Of a stretch of DNA of 64,000 nt, positions 21,903 to 30,668 are shown in pieces (positions within the stretch are counted from its first letter, which is position 1; each line of letters opens with the position of its first letter). The stretch lies in the NCBI RefSeq assembly GCF_009618275.1, contig NZ_WIAD01000023.1:24647-88646 (forward strand), given 5' to 3'. Origin of the DNA: Roseimaritima sediminicola (GTDB lineage Bacteria > Planctomycetota > Planctomycetia > Pirellulales > Pirellulaceae). A model generated the notes under the pieces. It saw nothing but the letters and a program-made list of their open reading frames with translations. It had not been told where the DNA came from and searched no databases. Both the position numbers and the translations under genes were made by a program.

Positions 21903-22961
21903 ATGTCACGCTCCAATCCGTTTCGGCCCGCGCTGGCCAAGATGCAACCCTACGTCCCGGGCGAACAACCGCAGGGCGGCAAGTTCATCAAACTGAACAC
22001 CAACGAAAACCCCTATCCGGCTCCGCCCGCGGTCACCGAAGCGATCAAGTCCGCCGCCACCGCGGGCCTGCAGCGCTACCCCGACCCGGTCGCCAGCGCG
22101 TTCCGCCGCCGGGCCGCCGAGGTGCTGGACCTGCCCGGTCCCGAATGGATTCTGGCCGGCAACGGCAGCGACGAAATCCTGACGATTCTGGTGCGAGCCA
22201 TGGTCGGAGAAGGCCAGCGTCTGCGGCTGCCCTATCCCAGCTACATCCTTTACCGCACCCTGGCCGACATTCAGGGTGCCCAGTGGGAACAAACCGCGTT
22301 CTCACCCGACTGGCAATTGCCGGCCGCCTTCGGCCACAGCGACGACCGTCTGCGCCTGGCGTTCCTGCCCAACCCGAACAGCCCCAGCGGCACCGTGATT
22401 CCGCCCGACCAAGTCCTGCAGTTCGCCCAGACGCTGCCCTGTCCGCTGGTGGTCGACGAGGCCTACGCCGACTTTGCCGACACCCACTGCCTGGACCTGG
22501 TCCGCCAGAGCGATCAGGTGTTCGTGACGCGGACGCTGAGCAAGTCGTACGCGTTGGCGGGCCTGCGTTTCGGATTCGTCGTGGCTCAGCCGCACCGGAT
22601 TGCGGAACTGCAAAAGATTAAGGACAGCTACAACTGCGACACGCTGTCGATCGCCGCCGCCACCGCAGCGATCGGCAGCACCGAGTGGTTGGCCGACAAC
22701 GTCGCCAAAATCCGAGCGACCCGCGGGCGGATGGAACAGCGTTTGGCCGAACTGGGATTCCACGTCACTCCCTCGCAAGCCAACTTCGTTTGGTGTCAGC
22801 ACCCGGATAAATCGCACAAGCTGATCTATGAACACCTGAAACAAAGCCAGATCCTGGTGCGGTACATGGACTTTCCGGACTGGGGCGACGGGCTGCGGAT
22901 TAGTGTAGGCACCGACGATCAAGCGGACGCCTGCCTGCTGATGTTATCACAAGTACTGTAG
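21903..22961 (+). CDS. hisC: Histidinol-phosphate aminotransferase
   Basis: A 352-residue PLP aminotransferase converting imidazole acetol-phosphate and glutamate to L-histidinol phosphate. It has KLNTNENPYPAPP at the N-terminus, GNGSDEILTILVRA, FLPNPNSPSGT, VDEAYADF and the PLP lysine in TLSKSYALAGLRFGF. The ATG at 21903 gives a family-like N-terminus. The frame is open 90 codons further upstream through the tandem repeats, which would add a 32-residue repeated peptide; that is unlikely to be translated. hisB follows after 12 bp. Confidence 0.96.
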   Translation: MSRSNPFRPALAKMQPYVPGEQPQGGKFIKLNTNENPYPAPPAVTEAIKSAATAGLQRYPDPVASAFRRRAAEVLDLPGPEWILAGNGSDEILTILVRAMVGEGQRLRLPYPSYILYRTLADIQGAQWEQTAFSPDWQLPAAFGHSDDRLRLAFLPNPNSPSGTVIPPDQVLQFAQTLPCPLVVDEAYADFADTHCLDLVRQSDQVFVTRTLSKSYALAGLRFGFVVAQPHRIAELQKIKDSYNCDTLSIAAATAAIGSTEWLADNVAKIRATRGRMEQRLAELGFHVTPSQANFVWCQHPDKSHKLIYEHLKQSQILVRYMDFPDWGDGLRISVGTDDQADACLLMLSQVL

Positions 22962-22973
22962 GAAACGGTCGTA

Positions 22974-23561
22974 ATGGGACGTAGCGCCAAAATCGAACGC
23001 CGCACCGGCGAAACCAATATCCAGTTAAGCGTCGACCTGGACGGCAACGGGGACGGCACGCGCCGCACGGGCATCGGATTTCTGGACCACATGCTGGACC
23101 TGTTCGCCCGCCACGCTCTTGTCGACCTGGACGTGCAGGCCGAAGGCGACTTGCACGTGGACGACCATCACACCACCGAAGACGTCGGGATCTGCCTGGG
23201 TCAAGCCATCGACCAAGCGCTGGGCAGTCGCGCCGGGGTCCGCCGCTACGGTCACTGGACGTTGCCGATGGATGAGGTGTTGGTCACCGCCGCGGTGGAT
23301 ATGGGCGGACGGTATGCGTTTGAATACCACGCCGAAATCCGGGCCGCCAAAATCGGCACCTTCGACACCGAATTGGTGGAACACTTCTGGCAAAGCTTTG
23401 CGGCCAACGCGCACTGCAATCTGCATGTGGTAATGCACCACGGCCGCAATGCGCATCACATCGCCGAAGCCGTCTTCAAAGCCACCGCGAGGGCGATACG
23501 CATGGCGGTCGAAGACGATCCCCGCAGCGACGCGGTGCCCAGCACCAAGGGCGTCCTCTGA
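22974..23561 (+). CDS. hisB: Imidazoleglycerol-phosphate dehydratase
   Basis: A 195-residue, monofunctional HisB (no N-terminal phosphatase domain) that dehydrates imidazole glycerol phosphate in histidine synthesis. The manganese-binding histidine motifs are present: [57 protein letters not shown] and [18 protein letters not shown]. The start is 12 bp after the hisC stop, so the two are co-transcribed. The remaining his genes are not in the window. Confidence 0.97.
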   Translation: MGRSAKIERRTGETNIQLSVDLDGNGDGTRRTGIGFLDHMLDLFARHALVDLDVQAEGDLHVDDHHTTEDVGICLGQAIDQALGSRAGVRRYGHWTLPMDEVLVTAAVDMGGRYAFEYHAEIRAAKIGTFDTELVEHFWQSFAANAHCNLHVVMHHGRNAHHIAEAVFKATARAIRMAVEDDPRSDAVPSTKGVL

Positions 23562-23797
23562 CGCAAGGGCGTCCGAGCAAGCCGAATGATTGCGCAAATC
23601 GGCAGGCTGCGATGTTTTTTTTCCCTTCGCGTTGCCCCAAGCGTTCGCTTGCCGCCGCGGCGGTATATGCTGGACGCCAACCGTCCGCGTACGAGGCGAC
23701 CTGATCGGGGGCACAAACTGGACGAAGCATCCAGTAAAAACGACCAGGACGTGGACCGGAGAGGAACCATCGTTAGAACGTCAGAAGCGAGAAGCCT

Positions 23798-24757
23798 GTG
23801 CCTGCGACCATCGTTTGCCCGTCTTGTCAGACCAAATTAAAACTTCCCGATTCGGCGCTGGGCAAACAGGTCCGCTGCCCCAAATGCTCCAAGACGCTGC
23901 GGGTGCCGGCGTCTGGCGGCAAGTCCGCCGCAACGCCTTCAAAGCCGGCCGCTTCTGCAAGACCAGCCGCTTCGGCACCTGGTGCAAAGAAGACCACGAT
24001 CCGCTGTCCGGGATGCAGCAAACAGCTGGCGGTCAGCGCCAGCAGTGCGGGCAAAGTCGTGCAGTGTCCGCAGTGCAGCAAGAAGCTGCGAATTCCAGCC
24101 GCCAAAGGATCCGCGCCGGGCCCCGCAGCCCCGGCGGCCCCAGCGCCCGCTCCGGCAGCCCCATCAGCGCCCGAATCTTCGCCGTTTGATTTCGACGTTC
24201 CAGGCCAAGACTTCGGCGCCCCGGCTCAGGGCGGCGGGTTTCCATCGAGCCCTGCTAGCGGCGGCGGCGGCGGAGCACCCGCGTTCGGCGGCGGCGGCGG
24301 TTTTCCTGCCAGTCCTCCGTCACAGGCCGCGTCGCCATATGCGCCGCCCAGCGGCAATTTCGGAAAGCCCGCCGGAGGCGGTTCTTCGGGCGGCAGCCGA
24401 TCGACTTTTTACATAATCAACGGAGTGCTGATCACGATCTGGGGTGTTCTGATGCTGCTTGGTGCCCTCCTGCGCGCCGGCCAAATAACCGTCTTGCTGA
24501 CCACTCAGGAAATCCCTGCGGAGGCGTACGCTCGCGTTGCCGGCTTCATCGCCGGCGCTCTGTTTAGCTTCGTAGTTGGAACCGTCATGACGTGGGGCGG
24601 CATCGTGATGGCGAGACGCAGTAGCCTCGCAGGCGCTCGAACAGCCGCCGTCCTCGCCGCCCTTCCTTGTCCCGGATGCTTGGTATTCCCGTTCGGGATC
24701 TGGGCCTGTTTCCTGGTTTTCGGCCAGCACGCAAAGAAAGATTTCGGGGTGCGGTAG
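23798..24757 (+). CDS. Double zinc-ribbon protein with C-terminal membrane segments
   Basis: A 319-residue protein starting at a GTG. Two N-terminal zinc ribbons of the MJ0042 type are visible (CPSCQTKLKLP with CPKCSKTLRVP; CPGCSKQLAVS with CPQCSKKLRIP). A long Ala/Pro/Gly-rich linker (about 100-205) follows, then a membrane domain with about three segments from residue 208 (YIINGVLITIWGVLMLLGALL). This build is common in planctomycetes and unexplained; the ribbons probably sit in the cytoplasm. A bidirectional terminator at 25109-25151 lies between it and convergent tsf. Confidence 0.8.
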   Translation: MPATIVCPSCQTKLKLPDSALGKQVRCPKCSKTLRVPASGGKSAATPSKPAASARPAASAPGAKKTTIRCPGCSKQLAVSASSAGKVVQCPQCSKKLRIPAAKGSAPGPAAPAAPAPAPAAPSAPESSPFDFDVPGQDFGAPAQGGGFPSSPASGGGGGAPAFGGGGGFPASPPSQAASPYAPPSGNFGKPAGGGSSGGSRSTFYIINGVLITIWGVLMLLGALLRAGQITVLLTTQEIPAEAYARVAGFIAGALFSFVVGTVMTWGGIVMARRSSLAGARTAAVLAALPCPGCLVFPFGIWACFLVFGQHAKKDFGVR

Positions 24758-24783
24758 AAGCCAACCCTCGGCCGCCGCCGAGT

Positions 24784-25099
24784 CCGCCAGCCGACGGCGC
24801 CAGCCGCGGGTCTCCCAAGCACGTCGCAACATCTAATTCGGCTTTACTCTCCCTCTGGGAGAGTCGGGCTCTCAGGCCCGGAGAGGGTTTTCGTAGGGCC
24901 CTCCCCGGGCCTAAGAGCCCGACCCTCCCGCTGCGCGGGAGGGTGTTGTCGCGGGGTTTTACCTAAAGATTCATGCCGACGTGCTTAGCCATGACGGTTT
25001 TCGCCGCTGCAACGCTGCGCAACCGTCAACGCCGCGGAAACGCGAATCGTCGCCGCACGCTCCCCCGCCGCGAGCGCCTGACGCTGTCCGCGTTCGGCT
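24784..25099. repeat. Intergenic repeat family copy, interrupted by a 170-bp element
   Basis: Segments 24784-24816 and 24987-25099 match the two halves of an uninterrupted copy at 42482-42628. Shared stretches include CCGCCAGCCGACGGCG, GACGGTTTTCGCCGC and GACGCTGTCCGCGTTCGGCT. The 170-bp element at 24817-24986 splits it exactly. Confidence 0.85.
24817..24986. mobile_element. MITE-like 170-bp palindromic element, copy A
   Basis: Bounded by perfect 10-bp terminal inverted repeats (AAGCACGTCG / CGACGTGCTT). Inside are nested hairpins, including a long palindrome (GTCGGGCTCTCAGGCCC pairing with GGGCCTAAGAGCCCGAC) and CCCTCCCGCTGCGCGGGAGG. Copy B at 43905-44074 has the same length and nearly the same sequence. 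No protein is encoded. No target duplication is visible when compared with the empty site at 42514/42515. Confidence 0.8.
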
Positions 25100-25108
25100 G
25101 CGCGGCAC

Positions 25109-25151
25109 AAAAAAACGCAACCACGAATCTTACGACTCGTGGTTGCGTTTT
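25109..25151. terminator. Bidirectional intrinsic terminator between tsf and the zinc-ribbon gene
   Basis: A perfect 12-bp stem (ACGCAACCACGA / TCGTGGTTGCGT) with a 10-nt loop. It is flanked by an A-run on the left, which is a T-tract for tsf on the minus strand, and TTTT on the right. Confidence 0.9.
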
Positions 25152-25187
25152 GACCGTTTGCTTTACCGTCCTGATCCGGCGGCTCTC

Positions 25188-26171
25188 TCAGCCGACGGCG
25201 ACGCGTTTGAACTCGATGATTTCGGCTTCGTCGCCCAGGTCCTTGACCGCCTGTTCGACGGTCTTGGTGTCGTCCAGAGCGTAGACCTGACTGAGCAGGC
25301 AGTGCTCCAGGTCCAACAGGGTGTTGTCGGCGACGAATCGTTCCAGTTTGCCCGGGACGATCTTGTCCCAGATCTTCTCCGGCTTGCCTTCGGCCTTCAG
25401 TTGGGCCTTGATGTCCTCTTCGGCCTGGGCCATGACTTCTTCGGTCAACTGGCGACGGCTGGCGTACTGGGGCACATTCTTTTGCGGCTTGCCCAGGTTC
25501 TCGCGAGCGTTCAATTCGTTCTCGGCGATGATCTGCGCTCGCAGAGCTTCGGTTTCCTTGGTCACGAATTCGTCGTCGAACTCTTCCGGACGCAGGATCG
25601 AAGGCCGCATCGCTGCGATGTGCATCGCCACGTTACGGAAGAACTTTGCGGCTTCGGCGTTGCCGCCATCCTTGTAGGAAACCAGCACACCGATTTTGCT
25701 GCCGGCGTGGATGTAGGAGGCGATCTTTTCGCCTTCGACCACTTGGTAATCGGAAACCTCGATCTTTTCGCCGATCACGCCGGTCTTCTCGACCATCTTT
25801 TCCTGGACCGTGCTGCCATCGTAGGCCAGGGCCAGCAATTCTTCCTTGGTGTTGACCTTCTTGTCGGCGGCCAATTTGGCCACGTCCTGAACGAAGGCGA
25901 TGAAGTCTTCGTTTTTGGCCACGAAGTCGGTTTCGCAGCTGACGGCCAACAACAAACCGCGGGTGCCCGAGTCGTCCAACAGGGCCACGACGACGCCTTC
26001 GTTGGCTTCGCGGTCGGCGCGTTTGGCGGCCACCTTCTGTCCCTTCTTGCGCAGGTAGTCCAGGGCGCCGTCGAAGTCGCCGCCGGATTCCTTCAGCGCG
26101 GCTTTGCAGTCCATCATGCCCGCGCCGGTGGCTTTGCGTAATTCACTAATGTCTTTTGCGGTAATAGCCAT
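25188..26171 (-). CDS. tsf: Elongation factor Ts
   Basis: A 327-residue EF-Ts, the nucleotide-exchange factor that recycles EF-Tu. The N-terminal UBA-like domain (ISELRKATGAGMMDCKAALKE, then GDFDGALDYLRKKG) and the core TDFVAKNEDF that contacts EF-Tu are present, and MHIAAMRP is the second family signature. The ATG at 26171 gives the standard MAITAKDI-type start. It lies 236 bp downstream of rpsB, the usual order, and ends in a strong terminator. Confidence 0.98.
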   Translation of the reverse strand: MAITAKDISELRKATGAGMMDCKAALKESGGDFDGALDYLRKKGQKVAAKRADREANEGVVVALLDDSGTRGLLLAVSCETDFVAKNEDFIAFVQDVAKLAADKKVNTKEELLALAYDGSTVQEKMVEKTGVIGEKIEVSDYQVVEGEKIASYIHAGSKIGVLVSYKDGGNAEAAKFFRNVAMHIAAMRPSILRPEEFDDEFVTKETEALRAQIIAENELNARENLGKPQKNVPQYASRRQLTEEVMAQAEEDIKAQLKAEGKPEKIWDKIVPGKLERFVADNTLLDLEHCLLSQVYALDDTKTVEQAVKDLGDEAEIIEFKRVAVG

Positions 26172-26407
26172 CGTGTTTCTTTCTAGATCGTTCGTGCTGG
26201 AAACGGAGTATTCAGGGTACGGATAGGGATACGCCGGCAGAAGACAACCTCGCTGCGCACCACAGCGAGCCACGAACGAGGAAGGCTGCTGGGCGGGCGA
26301 CCCAGGGGCCGCAGCGGGCGGCGGCCGGGCCGGCGTGGTCGTCGTGCCGCAAACGCGGCCTGCTGGAAATCAACAGACCGCCTTGAGGATCGAAGAGTTC
26401 GCGAACG

Positions 26408-27190
26408 CTAGCTGGTCGCTTCGGCGGCTTGCTCCGAAGCACCGGCCGGCGCGCCAGCCTTCTCGGCCTCGGCCGGGGTGCCTTTGCCCGCGATGACCGC
26501 GTCGGCCAGCTGTTTCATGATGATCTCGATCGAACGGATACCGTCGTCGTTGCCGGGGATCGGCAGATCGATCAGATCGGGGTTGCTGTCGGTATCGATC
26601 AAGGCCACGGTGGGAATCCCCAACCGCTTGGCTTCGCGGACCGCGTTGCGTTCCTTGCCCGGGTCGATGATGACCAAGCATTCGGGCAACCGGTTCATGT
26701 TGCGCAAACCGTTCAGGTTGCGATACATCTTGCGGTATTCGCGGTTCAGAGCCGACTGCATCTTCTTGGAATAGTTGTCCAGTTCGTCACCGGAACGGAT
26801 CTTTTCCAGTTCTTCCAAGCGGCTCAAGCGGCTGCGAATCGTGCGGAAGTTCGTCAGCGTGCCGCCCAACCAACGCTCGGCGACAAACGGCATGCCGCAA
26901 CGCAGGCAGTGCTCCTCGACCGCCTCTCCGGCCTGACGCTTGGTGCCCACGAACAGGATCAAACCGTTGTTCTCGGCCACCTGCTGCAGGTATTTCTTGG
27001 CCCGCAACAACCCTCGCAGGGTTTCGCGGATGTCCAGAATGTGGATCTGGTTCTTGCGGCCAAAGATGTACGGTGCCATCTTCGGGTTCCACAAACTGGT
27101 GCGGTGTCCAAAGTGCACACCGGCTTCGATCATCGTCTGCACGATCGTGTTGGGATCGGTGCTGGAAGCAGGGCTGGCGTCAGTACTCAT
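26408..27190 (-). CDS. rpsB: 30S ribosomal protein uS2
   Basis: A 260-residue S2, which binds the 30S head-body junction and helps recruit bS1. Signatures are [51 protein letters not shown] and [21 protein letters not shown]. The C-terminus has an Ala/Glu/Gly-rich extension. The ATG at 27190 has AGGAGA upstream. The spacing to tsf (236 bp) is longer than in many bacteria and shows no clear terminator, so joint transcription is likely. Confidence 0.97.
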   Translation of the reverse strand: MSTDASPASSTDPNTIVQTMIEAGVHFGHRTSLWNPKMAPYIFGRKNQIHILDIRETLRGLLRAKKYLQQVAENNGLILFVGTKRQAGEAVEEHCLRCGMPFVAERWLGGTLTNFRTIRSRLSRLEELEKIRSGDELDNYSKKMQSALNREYRKMYRNLNGLRNMNRLPECLVIIDPGKERNAVREAKRLGIPTVALIDTDSNPDLIDLPIPGNDDGIRSIEIIMKQLADAVIAGKGTPAEAEKAGAPAGASEQAAEATS

Positions 27191-27322
27191 CGGGGGTTTT
27201 CTCCTGGTTTTCGACCGGTCCAAGCAACGTCGCCCAAGCACAGCCAATGCCTTGCTTCGGCCACGGCCAGAGCCCTCGGGGGCCCTTCGCCCGTAGTGTC
27301 AAAAAGTACGAAAGGGAACAGT

Positions 27323-27354
27323 AAAAAAGCCCACGTCCGCAACAGAACGTGGGC
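27323..27354 (-). terminator. Intrinsic terminator after the glycine-zipper gene
   Basis: A stem GCCCACGT / ACGTGGGC with a 10-nt loop. On the minus strand it is followed by six T residues. It separates the 27446-28117 gene from rpsB. Confidence 0.85.
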
Positions 27355-27445
27355 CGAAGGTAGAAAATAGCGTGTTGACAACCGGTTGGTCAATGCGTAA
27401 CGCAGACGCAATCTGAAATCTCAGATCTGAAAAAACTCGGCCGGC

Positions 27446-28117
27446 TCACAGCCCGATCGAAAATCCGAATCCGCCGTGGTGGTGGTGATGGTGGTGGTGA
27501 TAATCGTAGGGGTGGTGGTAGTAGCGTCGCCGCGGAACCACGACCGGCACCGGGGTGTAGTGATGTCGCTCTTCGACGATCACCGGCGCGGGCTGGACGA
27601 CGGTGGGAGCGGGAGCCGCGGCAGGGCCCCCCACCGGAGCTCGCTGCAAGGCCGTGATCACCACTTCGCGAACCCCCTGTTGGTGCAGAGAGATGATGTC
27701 CGAGACCTCCAGGCGGCGCTGCACCCCACGCTGCTCGATATGGCCCAGGATCACCGAATCGGACAGGCCGCTGCGGGTCATGTTGATCACGTCGGCCGTC
27801 GTGACGGCGCCCTGCGTTTGGGCGTATCGCGACTGTTGGTACTGGTAGTTCTGCTGCTGGTACTGGTAGCGCTGGCGCTGCAGGGCCTGTTCTTGGTCTT
27901 TGGCGCTACCGAGCGCCCCGCCGGCAACGGCACCTAAGACGCCGCCGATCACCGCTCCGGCTCCGGCTTCGTCGTTGTTTTCTCCGATGATGCTACCGGC
28001 AACCGCCCCGGCGATGCCGCCCAGGGTGGCGCCGCGGCGGGTATTGGCTTGCCCACTGGCGGTCGAACAGGCAATCGCAGTGATGACAAGCATCGGGCCA
28101 ACCAAGCGTTGGTTCAT
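27446..28117 (-). CDS. Secreted glycine-zipper protein with polyhistidine tail
   Basis: A 223-residue exported protein. The signal peptide (RLVGPMLVITAIACSTASG) is followed by glycine-zipper motifs (GATLGGIAGAVAGSIIG and AVIGGVLGAVAGGALGS, about 29-75), which can insert in membranes. A Gln/Tyr-rich helix and a conserved-looking domain (VINMTRSGLSDSVILGHIEQRG) come next. The end is His/Tyr-rich with a run of eight histidines, a potential metal site. The ATG at 28117 gives the signal peptide. Its role is unknown; an outer-membrane or stress-related protein is plausible. Confidence 0.8.
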   Translation of the reverse strand: MNQRLVGPMLVITAIACSTASGQANTRRGATLGGIAGAVAGSIIGENNDEAGAGAVIGGVLGAVAGGALGSAKDQEQALQRQRYQYQQQNYQYQQSRYAQTQGAVTTADVINMTRSGLSDSVILGHIEQRGVQRRLEVSDIISLHQQGVREVVITALQRAPVGGPAAAPAPTVVQPAPVIVEERHHYTPVPVVVPRRRYYHHPYDYHHHHHHHHGGFGFSIGL

Positions 28118-28231
28118 GGTCGTGTATCCACAAAAATCGGGTATTGGGTCTGACGATGGATAAATCGGCGGGAGATGGTTCTTTAGCGGGAAACCTCTCC
28201 AGCGGGCAACGTCAGTTTGTGCTAGCACCCG

Positions 28232-28555
28232 TTAACCAGACGCCTCGACCTCAAACCGCTCGCCCAACAACTCTACCACATCGCCGACGACCAGCTGCTT
28301 GCGGCGGCGAGTTTCAACCTGTCCGTTGACCCACACCTCGCCGCCTTGGATCAGCAGCTTGGCCTGCCCCCCGGTGCCGACGAGGCCACAGAATTTCAGA
28401 AAATCGTCCAGCCGGATCGTGGGCAGCTCGGGCTGCTGGGCGTCTTGAGGCGGGCCAGGCTGCTCGGGCGGGCCAGATTGCTCGGGCGGGCCAGATTGCT
28501 CGGGCGGGCCAGATTGCTCGGGAGGGCCAGCGGCGCCGGCGTTGGGTTCGGTCAT
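28232..28555 (-). CDS. S4-domain RNA-binding protein (YbcJ/RlbA-like)
   Basis: A 107-residue protein. The C-terminal 60 residues form an S4 fold: TIRLDDFLKFCGLVGTGGQAK, then IQGGEVWVNGQVETRRRKQLVVGDVVEL, similar to small ribosome-associated S4 proteins. The N-terminus carries four near-perfect GPPEQS/P repeats encoded by tandem 18-bp DNA, probably disordered. The ATG at 28555 starts MTEPNAGA. It lies 123 bp downstream of larC on the same strand. It probably binds structured RNA; the target is unknown. Confidence 0.85.
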   Translation of the reverse strand: MTEPNAGAAGPPEQSGPPEQSGPPEQSGPPEQPGPPQDAQQPELPTIRLDDFLKFCGLVGTGGQAKLLIQGGEVWVNGQVETRRRKQLVVGDVVELLGERFEVEASG

Positions 28556-28678
28556 CGTGGGGAACTCGTTTCGGTGGAAAGGTTTCGGGCGTCGCACAGA
28601 AAAGGAAGAAAGAAAAACGACCGCGACGGGCGCGAGAGGGTCTCCCCGGTGGGGAGCGACTGGGGGGCGGCTGAACGG

Positions 28679-29866
28679 TTACGGCGAAACGGCCCGCTGG
28701 GCGATCTCGCGAACCTGATGAACGCTCAACCGGTGCCTGTCGGCGACCGCCTTGGCCTCTTCGTACTCCACGGCAAACCGCCACGAACCGTCCGGCAACC
28801 GACACTCCTTGCCGACGACCGGCCCGAGTTCGGTTTCGCGCGTGACCGAGCGGCGAGCCAATTTGTGACGCTCGGCGCGATAACGGCGGATGCCGATCGT
28901 TCCGGTTGCCAGAAACAGGATCCGCTCCAGCTCGCACGCTCGCCCCTCGGGGCACAGCACGCTGACCTGCACGCCCGAGCGGCCTTTCTTCATCACGCAC
29001 GGCGTTTGGATCACGTCCAAGGCTCCCGCTTCCAGCACGGCCTCGCACGCTGCGGCGATGTCTTCTGCCGGGGTATTGTCGATGTTGGTTTCCAAAACCG
29101 TCACCCGGTCGTACTCCAGGGGCGAGGGCGAGTCGCCGTCGGCCTCGGCCAATTCGCCCACCAGGACCCTCAGGACGTTTGCTTGGCCTTCCAGATCCTT
29201 CTGGCCCGCGCCGTAGCCGACGGCCCGCGGCGTCATCGCCGGCACCGAGCCGAAACGGCGGGCGGTCGCTTTCAAAATCGCCGCACCGGTGGGTGTGGTC
29301 AACTCGATCGGAGCTTCGCTGGCGGCGATCGGGATGTCGCACAGCAGTTCGGCGGTCGCCGGCGCCGGGATCGAAACGCGGCCGTGATCGATCTGGATAA
29401 AGCCCGTACCGGTGGGCACGGCGGACGCTTCGACCGCGGCGATCTCCAAATCATCCAGGGCGATCGCCGAACCGACGATGTCGGCGATCGAATCGATCGC
29501 GCCCACCTCGTGAAAATGGACCTTCTGGATACTCGTGCCGTGCACCTTGGCCTCGGCCGCGGCCAGAGCCGCAAAAATGTCGCGTGCCCGCCGCTTGGCT
29601 CCTTCGGAGATCGCATCGGCCTGGTCGATCATCGCTTCGATGTGATGCAGATGACGATGCGCGTGCTCGGGTGGATGGGTGATCGTCACCTGCACGGCCC
29701 GAAACCCCGCCTTGCGGACGTCCTCGGTCGTGATCGACAGCTCCCCCAGACCCAGCGACCGGACCCCCTGAACAATCCGTTCCAAAGACGCTCCCGCATC
29801 GATCAGCGCTCCCAGCGTCATATCGCCGCTGATCCCGCTGAGACAATCAAAATATGCGACCCGCAT
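28679..29866 (-). CDS. larC: Nickel-pincer cofactor biosynthesis protein LarC
   Basis: A 395-residue protein. LarC inserts nickel into the pyridinium bis-thiocarboxylate nucleotide to make the cofactor of lactate racemase and related enzymes. It starts MRVAYFDCLSGISGDMTLGALIDAG. The histidine-rich stretch HPPEHAHRHLHHIE is typical, as are FHEVGAIDSIADIVG, TPTGAAIL and ETNIDNTPAEDIAAA. It reads through without the frameshift that splits larC in some bacteria. larB, larE and larA are not in the window. It is divergent from rpmJ. Confidence 0.94.
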   Translation of the reverse strand: MRVAYFDCLSGISGDMTLGALIDAGASLERIVQGVRSLGLGELSITTEDVRKAGFRAVQVTITHPPEHAHRHLHHIEAMIDQADAISEGAKRRARDIFAALAAAEAKVHGTSIQKVHFHEVGAIDSIADIVGSAIALDDLEIAAVEASAVPTGTGFIQIDHGRVSIPAPATAELLCDIPIAASEAPIELTTPTGAAILKATARRFGSVPAMTPRAVGYGAGQKDLEGQANVLRVLVGELAEADGDSPSPLEYDRVTVLETNIDNTPAEDIAAACEAVLEAGALDVIQTPCVMKKGRSGVQVSVLCPEGRACELERILFLATGTIGIRRYRAERHKLARRSVTRETELGPVVGKECRLPDGSWRFAVEYEEAKAVADRHRLSVHQVREIAQRAVSP

Positions 29867-29891
29867 GGTGCTGTGTTCCTGTAAAGTGGCG

Positions 29892-29919
29892 TTGCCTTGG
29901 CGCGTTGAATCAGTAGAAT
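29892..29919 (+). promoter_or_regulatory. Candidate promoter for rpmJ
   Basis: TTGCCT, a 16-bp spacer and TAGAAT (29914-29919) lie about 120 bp upstream of rpmJ in the larC-rpmJ divergent gap. The -10 matches consensus in 5 of 6 positions, the -35 in 4 of 6. Untested. Confidence 0.3.
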
Positions 29920-30040
29920 CCGGGATTCTGATAGCTGCCCGAGGCTCTGCCGAGCCCCCTAAGGACCGTTTGACCAGCAGTTTACCAAGTCGACCCGTTC
30001 CTAAGTCGACCCATCGATTAAATCTAGCGAGACGATATCC

Positions 30041-30193
30041 ATGAAGGTTGTAAGCTCGATCGGAGCCCTGAAATACCGCCACCCGGACTGCCAAGTGGTC
30101 CGCCGTCGCGGCCGAATCTACGTGATTTGCAAGAGCAACCCACGCTTTAAAGTGCGTCAGGGTGGGGCCAAAATTAAGAAGCGTCGACGCTAA
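30041..30193 (+). CDS. rpmJ: 50S ribosomal protein bL36, zinc-free (B-type) form
   Basis: A 50-residue protein. It begins [17 protein letters not shown], continues [19 protein letters not shown] and ends in lysine and arginine residues. The RHPDCQVV and [11 protein letters not shown] stretches match the YkgO-like second type of bL36, which lacks the four-cysteine zinc site (two Cys only here). Such forms serve under zinc limitation in some bacteria, but may be the only copy in others. It is divergent from larC, with no other ribosomal gene beside it. Confidence 0.93.
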   Translation: MKVVSSIGALKYRHPDCQVVRRRGRIYVICKSNPRFKVRQGGAKIKKRRR

Positions 30194-30345
30194 GGCGTTA
30201 GACCCGCCGCATTTTCCGCATATCCCCTACATTCTGTGAGGCGAACGTTTACGGTTCGCATTAGGCGGATTCTGCCGGGATGCCGATGGGTGTCGTGTGC
30301 TGCTGTTCCAGCACCGACGTCCCACTGCACCCTGGATGAATCGCT

Positions 30346-30648
30346 ATGTCGCCTGTGTCCCCGTCCGCGGAAGCTGCGGAAACCGAATTGGCAGCTGTCG
30401 ATGCCCCCGAAAGCGCGACACCTGCAAGCGACGCCGCCGAGCTCAGCACCCCCGAACCCGGCACACCCGAACCCGGCGGCCTGCTGCGAGAACTGGAACG
30501 GCGACAGGATGACGTCCTGGCGCAGATCGACGACCTGGATGCCAAAGTCACGGCCTTGCTGAGCGAGTTGGGGGTGACGCCGAGCGCCGATGCCGCGGAC
30601 CGGGTCGCCCGACCATTGGCCGACGACGCGGCGACCAGCGAAGAATAA
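30346..30648 (+). CDS. Small acidic protein with coiled-coil segment
   Basis: A 100-residue protein of unknown function. An Ala/Pro/Glu-rich first half is followed by a helix with coiled-coil character (LLRELERRQDDVLAQIDDL, then AKVTALLSELGV). It ends 20 bp before the DUF58 gene on the same strand, so co-transcription is likely. No homologous family is recognised; existence rests on the helical pattern and operon-like position. Confidence 0.5.
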   Translation: MSPVSPSAEAAETELAAVDAPESATPASDAAELSTPEPGTPEPGGLLRELERRQDDVLAQIDDLDAKVTALLSELGVTPSADAADRVARPLADDAATSEE

Positions 30649-30668
30649 CGCTTACCGGATCCGCGCCA

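Noticed and set aside
21361..21909. Minus-strand frame of 182 residues across the hisD-hisC repeats
   Set aside because: Its repeated peptide comes only from the 96-bp non-coding repeat; no ribosome site or family pattern.
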